Shown one piece after another: positions 59,034 to 64,000 of a DNA stretch of 64,000 nt. The notes below the pieces were generated by a model. The model was not told the origin of the DNA, made no database searches, and worked only from the letters and a program-made list of their open reading frames with translations. Source of the DNA: Candidatus Cloacimonadota bacterium. Lineage in GTDB: Bacteria > Cloacimonadota > Cloacimonadia > Cloacimonadales > Cloacimonadaceae. The translations under genes were made by a program, and so were the position numbers. Where the stretch lies: assembly GCA_023228125.1 (NCBI GenBank), contig JALOBT010000007.1, forward strand, positions 9,227 through 73,226. The letters are read 5' to 3'. Position 1 is the stretch's first letter, and each line of letters starts with the position of its first letter.

Positions 59034-60743
59034 ATGAGTTTCAACCCCGCATTTGCCAGACTTGGTGAAGTCTTGGTACACGAAAATATCGTAAACGAAG
59101 ATAAGCTCAAAGAAGCTCTGATCAAACAGACAAATTTTGGTCTGAAGATCGGAGATACCCTGCTCAAGCTTGGTTACATTACCGAAAGACAGTTGCTCAA
59201 TGCTCTGCATTTGCAGCTCGGTTATGACATTGTCAAAGAATCAGAGCTGATGGATCTTGATCTTAGAATAGTCTCCCTCATTCCAGAACCTTATGCCATG
59301 GAAAACAGAGTAGTAGCACTTCGCGAAGAAGGCGATGGAGTGGTCGTGGCTCTCGCCGACCCTGAAAATCTCACAGTCCTGGACAGCCTCAAAAAACTCA
59401 TCGGCAAAAACATCAAACCCGAACTCATTGCAGATTCAGTCTTGCATGATACTATCGAAAAGTATTACAAAAGCATTCGTACCACCTCGCAGGTGGAGGA
59501 TGCTGTAGGTGGCTTTGACTTTGTGGCAGTGGATGAAGATGAGAATGAAATCTCCATTTCAGCGGCTTCCACCGATGCCGATGCACCGGTAGTAAAGCTT
59601 CTGAATCTGATCATCAATGAAGCTATCAAGGCTGGCTCTACAGATGTTCATATCGAACCCCTCATCAAAACCACCCGGGTGCGCTATCGTATAGACGGCT
59701 CCCTGCGTGAAGTGATGACTCCCCCCATCGGTATGCACCCCGGCCTCATCTCGCTGGTCAAGGTGATGAGTAAGCTCAATATCGCTGAACGCCGCTTGCC
59801 CCAGGATGGCCACATCTCGCTGAAAACCTCCGTAAAGAGCGTTGACGTACGTGTGTCCATCACCCCCACCGTGCTGGGTGAAAAGGTCGTGATGCGTCTT
59901 TTGGACAAAGGTGATTTTGGTTTCAAGCTCAGTACCCTGGGCTTTGAACCAGAAGACATGGTGATCTTTGACAAGATCATCCGCCGCCCCTATGGCATCA
60001 TCATCGTTTCCGGCCCCACCGGTAGCGGTAAATCCACCTCGCTGCACGCTGCCCTAAAAGAGATTTTGGATATTGAGACCAATATCGTGACCGTGGAAGA
60101 CCCCGTGGAATACCGCCTCGAAGGTGTCACCCAGATCGAGACCAAAGAGCAGATCGGCCTTACCTTTAGCACTGCCCTGCGCTCCGTCTTGCGTCAAGAC
60201 CCGGATATCGTGCTCATCGGTGAAATTCGTGACGAAGAAACCGCAGATATCGCCATCAAATTCTCGCTCACCGGTCACCTTGTGTTTTCCACCCTGCACG
60301 CCAACGACGCACCTTCCACAGTTACCCGTCTCATCGATATCGGGATCAAACCCTACCTGGTAGGCTCCTCCCTTTCCTTGGTGATGGCACAGCGTCTGAT
60401 GCGTAAGATCTGCCCCTATTGTGTCCAGGATTACAAGCCTACCGAGCAGGAACTCATAGATTCCGGCCTCACCGAACAAGATATCAAAGAGTCCATTTTC
60501 AAGATTGGCACAGGCTGTGTGCACTGCGATAACACCGGCTTCTCAGGCCGTACTGGTATTTTTGAACTGCTCACTGTGGACAAAGAAGCCCGCCAACTAA
60601 TTTATGATGGTGGAAATCAGGATCTCATCCGCGCCTCTGCCCTGAAATCAGGGATGCGCACTTTGCATGATGCCGCTATCTCCAAAATGAAACGTGGTAT
60701 CACCACCATCCGCGAAGTCATCAAAATGACTGTAGTAGAATAA
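59034..60743 (+). CDS. pilB: Type IV pilus extension ATPase PilB (GspE family)
   Basis: 569 residues, the hexameric motor for pilus polymerisation. N-terminal T2SSE_N domain (about 1-150, LGEVLVHENIVNEDKLKEAL), then a linker and the core ATPase: Walker A GPTGSGKST near 327, Asp box VTVEDPVEY, Walker B IVLIGEIRDEETA, His box GHLVFSTLHANDA, and a tetracysteine zinc motif CPYC (about 460) and CVHC (about 495). The start ATG has AAGGAT six bases upstream. The hairpin at 58918-58945 lies between it and the previous gene. Confidence 0.95.
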   Translation: MSFNPAFARLGEVLVHENIVNEDKLKEALIKQTNFGLKIGDTLLKLGYITERQLLNALHLQLGYDIVKESELMDLDLRIVSLIPEPYAMENRVVALREEGDGVVVALADPENLTVLDSLKKLIGKNIKPELIADSVLHDTIEKYYKSIRTTSQVEDAVGGFDFVAVDEDENEISISAASTDADAPVVKLLNLIINEAIKAGSTDVHIEPLIKTTRVRYRIDGSLREVMTPPIGMHPGLISLVKVMSKLNIAERRLPQDGHISLKTSVKSVDVRVSITPTVLGEKVVMRLLDKGDFGFKLSTLGFEPEDMVIFDKIIRRPYGIIIVSGPTGSGKSTSLHAALKEILDIETNIVTVEDPVEYRLEGVTQIETKEQIGLTFSTALRSVLRQDPDIVLIGEIRDEETADIAIKFSLTGHLVFSTLHANDAPSTVTRLIDIGIKPYLVGSSLSLVMAQRLMRKICPYCVQDYKPTEQELIDSGLTEQDIKESIFKIGTGCVHCDNTGFSGRTGIFELLTVDKEARQLIYDGGNQDLIRASALKSGMRTLHDAAISKMKRGITTIREVIKMTVVE

Positions 60744-60767
60744 GATAGATTAAGAAGGTAAACGTAT

Positions 60768-62021
60768 ATGCCAAATTTTGCCTACATCGTAAAGGACGCT
60801 AAAGGCGCCCGTGTAGAAGGGATCATCAAAGCTGATACCCTCGATATGGCGGTGGAAAAGCTCGCCAAAGAAGGTTCCACCATTATATCGGTAAAAGCAG
60901 CGGCCGAAGGAGCGTTTAAAGGAAAACTCTCGCTCTTTGACAAGGTCATGCTCACCATCTACAAAATCCGTACTGGTGTCTCCCTTAAGACCCTCGTGTT
61001 TTTTACACGCCAACTTTCCACCATGTTTTCCGCCGGTCTCACCATCGAAAAAGCGATCACAGACCTGGAAAAAGAAGAGAAACAAAAGAAGTTCGCCAAA
61101 GTTTTGCGGAAGATCGGAGATGATATCCGTAAAGGCTTCTCACTTTCTGAAGCATTTCAGCAGCACCCCGGTGTGTTCAACCCCCTATATGTAGCTCTGG
61201 TGCAGGCTGGTGAAGTCTCTGGTACATTGCACACCGTCTTGGACGAGCTTTCAGACTATCTGGAAAAGATCGAAGACACCCGCCGCAAAGTAACCTCGGC
61301 CATGGCCTATCCCATGTTCATCCTGGTCTTCCTGATCGGCGTGATCTGGGGTATGTTCTATTTCATCATTCCCATGTTTGCCGAAGTGTATTCAGATTTC
61401 AACGCTCAGCTCCCGAGACCAACTCTTATCGCCATCAGTATCTCGAATTTCATTGTGAATAACCTGTTTTTGGCTATCTTGATCTTCGTCATGGCCATAT
61501 TAGCATTATTCTTGGTGTATCTTACAGATCGGGGACGCTACGTGATGGATACCATCAAATTGCGCATTCCCGTAGTAGGAGGCGTGATCACAAACTCCAT
61601 TATGAGTAAATTCTCCCGCACCTTTAGCATCCTGATGGCTGCGGGTGTGCCGATTATGGATACCATGGAGCTCACGGAAAACGTGGTGCAAAATGCTGTG
61701 GTCGAAGGCGCTGTGCGCCGGGCCAGAGTCCTGGTGAAAGAAGGATATGGCGTAGCCAATGCCTTCCGCAGAACCGGTGCCTTCCCTTCCACACTCCTGC
61801 AAATGCTCTCCACCGGCGAAGAAACTGGAGATATGGATAAACTGCTGGGTAAAGCCGCTCAATTCTACGAGAAACTCGTGGATAGCGTGATCGATCGCCT
61901 CACCTCATTGATCGAGCCTCTCTTGATCGTGATTATGGCCCTGGTGGTAGGTACCATCATTATCGTGATTTACCTGCCCATCTTTGACCTCGGTGAAGCT
62001 ATCTCCCAAGGATTCAATTAA
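60768..62021 (+). CDS. pilC: Type IV pilus platform protein PilC (GspF family)
   Basis: 417 residues. Two repeated T2SSF helical domains (about 70-190 and 275-395) and three membrane helices (near 180-200, 225-250 and 385-410), with the family pattern FFTRQLSTMFSAGLTIEKAI, GEVSGTLHTVLDEL and STGEETGDMDKLL. It forms the inner-membrane base on which pilin is added and removed. Ribosome binding site AAGG nine bases upstream. Last gene of the cluster; a strong terminator follows. No prepilin peptidase (PilD) or PilR gene is in the window. Confidence 0.95.
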   Translation: MPNFAYIVKDAKGARVEGIIKADTLDMAVEKLAKEGSTIISVKAAAEGAFKGKLSLFDKVMLTIYKIRTGVSLKTLVFFTRQLSTMFSAGLTIEKAITDLEKEEKQKKFAKVLRKIGDDIRKGFSLSEAFQQHPGVFNPLYVALVQAGEVSGTLHTVLDELSDYLEKIEDTRRKVTSAMAYPMFILVFLIGVIWGMFYFIIPMFAEVYSDFNAQLPRPTLIAISISNFIVNNLFLAILIFVMAILALFLVYLTDRGRYVMDTIKLRIPVVGGVITNSIMSKFSRTFSILMAAGVPIMDTMELTENVVQNAVVEGAVRRARVLVKEGYGVANAFRRTGAFPSTLLQMLSTGEETGDMDKLLGKAAQFYEKLVDSVIDRLTSLIEPLLIVIMALVVGTIIIVIYLPIFDLGEAISQGFN

Positions 62022-62049
62022 TAGTTCCCAATAACTCATGCCTATATCT

Positions 62050-62075
62050 GCCCCGGTTCAAACCGGGGCTTTTTT
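62050..62075 (+). terminator. Intrinsic terminator of the pilus operon
   Basis: A perfect nine-bp GC-rich stem GCCCCGGTT/AACCGGGGC around CA, followed by TTTTTT, 29 bases behind the pilC stop. Confidence 0.9.
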
Positions 62076-62747
62076 CTGGGTTCGATTGGTGCTGGATTCG
62101 ACACGTCTCGTGTCGAGTAAGGCCGGAGGCCTTAGAGGGGTTTTAAGGTTTTAAGGTTTTAGCGTTTTAACGATACCGTAGTAAAAGAGAGCCAGCCCCG
62201 AACTCTGCAGGTGAGACGGCTGCAATCCAGCACTGCCCACTTTTTGCACAAGCACTGCAGCTTTGCAGGAGCACTTGCTGGATTGGATACGTCTCGTGTC
62301 CAGTAAGACCTACAAGTTACAAGTTACAAGTTACAAGTTGCCAGTGCTGGATTGGATACGTCTCGTGTCCAGTAAGGCCGGAGGTCTTAGAGGGGTTTTA
62401 AGGTTTTAGCGTTTTAACGATACCGTAGTAAAAGAGAGCCAGCCCCCAACTCTGCAGGCGAGACGGCTGCAATCCAGCACTACCAAACTCCAACCCTGCA
62501 GGCGAGACGGCTGCAATCCAGCACTGCCAAACTCCAACCCTGCAGGCGAGACGACTGCAATCCAGCAACTCCCCGTCCGTGTAAATCCAGATAATCCGTG
62601 TAAATCCGTTCCATCCGCAAAATCCGTGTGACTATGCTTTTGTTTGGTGCACGCACCAGCTGAAGCTGATTGGGCGGCCGTCTGAAGACAGCGTTACGGA
62701 TCACATGTTGGCTGAAGCCTGCTTGTTCTTGCGCCAAATACTGGGTT
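62076..62747. repeat. Composite intergenic repeat block downstream of the pilus operon
   Basis: No gene. CGTCTCG-loop hairpins are at 62098-62116 (perfect TCGACA/TGTCGA), near 62208 (minus, loop variant), 62286, 62352, 62460 (minus), 62500 (minus) and 62545 (minus). Interspersed are TAAGGCC-GGA-GGCCTTA and TAAGACC-GGA-GGTCTTA hairpins, TTACAAG units (62311-62337), GTTTTAGCG stretches, an ATCCGTG module (62576-62632) and CAGCTGAAGCTG with its CCGTCTGAAGAC tail (62655-62699). Much of 62142-62300 repeats 44695-44900 almost exactly. Confidence 0.85.
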
Positions 62748-63404
62748 CTAAATTGCCTTCGATTCGATAAAGGGAGCAAACTTGAGCTGATAATCTTCCA
62801 ATAGAGACAGGGAATCCACCCCGCGGGGGGAAGGCGAGCGCAAGACGATCAGGGTGATAGTCCTATATTCATGCCCAGCTTCATCATAGAGCTTCATCTT
62901 GAAGATGTCTTTGGGATTTGCTGCAGGCAGCTCTGGACTGCTAAAAGCTTCGATGATATACAAAAGCTCCTGGCGGATAGATTTGCGAAAGAGACACAGA
63001 GCTTCGTGGCTGGTGAAAAAGGCGTAATCAATTTTCTGATTTTGGGCAAGACGATGGATAAGCTGTTTATTGGCAGTTAGCATGTGCAGGTTTTCGTCTC
63101 CGGCAGAGCGCCCCGTGCGGTGAAATTCGGCAATGATATCGCCCATGGCCAGATTGTGCCGCGTTAGAAAACGCTGGCACTGCCGCACTGTCCTCAGCCA
63201 GCTAATGCTTTCGGGCTCAAAGACCTTGTTCAGAACCGGCCAAAATCTACTGTGGTAACTGCCGTAAAAAAAGTCGATATCACCTTCCAGGAGTTTGAGC
63301 TGGTCTGTCTCGCAAAACCTATGTGGTGGCGCGGTGCCGATGATCAATCCTCGGGCTTGATGCGGAAAATACTCCTTGTAAGGATGGATATAACGCGTTT
63401 TCAT
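62748..63404 (-). CDS. Uracil-DNA glycosylase superfamily protein
   Basis: 218 residues, soluble. The N-terminal GLIIGTAPPHRF (about 19-30) followed by DIDFFYGSYHSRFWPVL (about 42-58) matches the motif 1 region and the GS-x-N-x-FW-x-LL block of the uracil-DNA glycosylase superfamily, in the less-studied branch with IIGTxP. The C-terminal part (RSPSPRGVDSLSLLEDY) fits the end of motif 2, where SPS/HPS is typical. Likely a DNA-base excision or nucleoside-linked hydrolase; true uracil activity cannot be assumed. The start ATG has GGGAG six bases upstream. It stands alone between repeat blocks. Confidence 0.65.
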   Translation of the reverse strand: MKTRYIHPYKEYFPHQARGLIIGTAPPHRFCETDQLKLLEGDIDFFYGSYHSRFWPVLNKVFEPESISWLRTVRQCQRFLTRHNLAMGDIIAEFHRTGRSAGDENLHMLTANKQLIHRLAQNQKIDYAFFTSHEALCLFRKSIRQELLYIIEAFSSPELPAANPKDIFKMKLYDEAGHEYRTITLIVLRSPSPRGVDSLSLLEDYQLKFAPFIESKAI

Positions 63405-63750
63405 AAATTACTCCCATCTGCTAAAGATATAATAAGCAATTATCTGGTTCTGACAAAATCAAATATTCTGCTTTTTGTTATGGAAGCGGGATAAAGTGGG
63501 GGGATAGGAGGCCTGTGTTACTCTATTTAATCGAAACTATAAATTAGATAGAAGCCATAGACCAGAGCTTCATCAGGCTAAGGAAGAAAATGGAGACTGT
63601 TCAACAAGTTTCGATTATTCTCCAATAACTTAGCTTATGCAATAGTCTAAAAAGTGGGCGAGGCACCTTTCCTGCAATCCATTGCTCAGAATTGACATGG
63701 CGCCTTTGGATAGTTTATCATGCAAAACAGTGAATGTTCCTGTGTCGTTT
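63405..63750. other. Gene-free region
   Basis: AT-rich, with no supported gene. A short open frame at 63252-63494 is antisense to the glycosylase-like gene and is not annotated. Confidence 0.4.
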
Positions 63751-63925
63751 ACATGAAAGCTGTGAGTCTTGGAGTTGAAAGTGCCTAAGATAACTATCAA
63801 TTTACCATAAGCTTAGCGGCACTTTGGACTTCAAGCGGCAGTGGGAAACCTTGCCGATGGCTGTTGAAGTCCATTCCGGCCTGTTATTAACGCTAACACT
63901 AAAATAATCGAAGCCGGATTGAACT
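63751..63925 (+). repeat. 175-bp dispersed structured repeat, copy 2
   Basis: Same element as at 32438-32612 in the same orientation, about 97 percent identical by eye (five differences seen). The first stem is slightly weakened (one mismatch, two G:U pairs), while the 9-bp GGACTTCAA/TTGAAGTCC stem and the CGGCA/TGCCG hairpin are unchanged. Confidence 0.85.
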
Positions 63926-64000
63926 TAACTGAAAGCCAGCTTTCGCCACCGACAATGAAAAAGCTTAACAAAATTCCCTCTATAAAATAGAGTGTCTCCT

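Noticed and set aside
62022..64000. tRNA or rRNA genes, or a REP transposase near the hairpin repeats
   Set aside because: No cloverleaf or T-arm signature and no transposase motif was found; the only gene is the glycosylase-superfamily protein.

Overview
The window reads as a chromosomal segment of a Gram-negative, anaerobic, fermentative bacterium. It encodes outer-membrane and lipoprotein-type proteins, a secretin-based type IV pilus, a homodimeric NifJ-type pyruvate:ferredoxin oxidoreductase and glycolytic enzymes, and carries no respiratory genes. The gene content, the primary sigma factor and the intergenic repeats would fit Candidatus Cloacimonadota (Cloacimonas-like), but that assignment is inference; no rRNA, tRNA or CRISPR was seen to anchor it. 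About one start codon in seven is TTG or GTG, mostly behind a good Shine-Dalgarno.

Layout. 1-4.6 kb: the end of an unrecognised gene, two lipoproteins and a DUF2188 protein. 4.8-11.5 kb (minus): rpsU-cvpA-mutS2-dnaG-rpoD, the macromolecular synthesis operon with cvpA-mutS2 inserted. 11.9-15.5 kb: nifJ. 16.2-17.3 kb: an exported protein that looks like the periplasmic part of SecD without its membrane domain. 18.4-29.2 kb (minus): a tightly coupled six-gene operon with a solute-binding-protein/permease fusion, a second permease with a large repeat-containing insert, GH38 alpha-mannosidase, GH20 hexosaminidase, GH130 phosphorylase and an exported CBM9-like protein. Together these suggest import and cytoplasmic dismantling of mannose/GlcNAc oligosaccharides such as N-glycan cores. 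29.7-31.7 kb: fba-gap. 33-34.9 kb: a lipoprotein and a probable outer-membrane protein. 35-36.4 kb: a soluble cNMP-binding histidine kinase and rpmB. 36.5-44.3 kb (plus): an eight-gene MoxR/Bat operon. 45.1-47.1 kb (minus): a parvulin-type periplasmic chaperone. 47.7-62 kb (plus): a type IV pilus locus (pilin, PilT, pseudopilins, a giant Glu5-less pseudopilin, PilMNOPQ, an Ig-like lipoprotein, PilB, PilC), apparently started by a sigma-54-type promoter and closed by a strong intrinsic terminator. 62.7-63.4 kb: a uracil-DNA-glycosylase-superfamily protein.

The intergenic DNA is unusually rich in structured repeats. The main kinds are: a hairpin with an invariant CGTCTCG loop and a covarying stem (15 or more copies); a 55-bp tandem array whose hairpin stems covary, with single copies elsewhere; a 175-bp element present twice, 31 kb apart, with two mutually exclusive stems; 135-bp and 7-bp tandem repeats; long perfect palindromes; and mosaic ATCCGTG-type modules. 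These repeat families and the fused/expanded ABC transporter are the least explained parts of the window.
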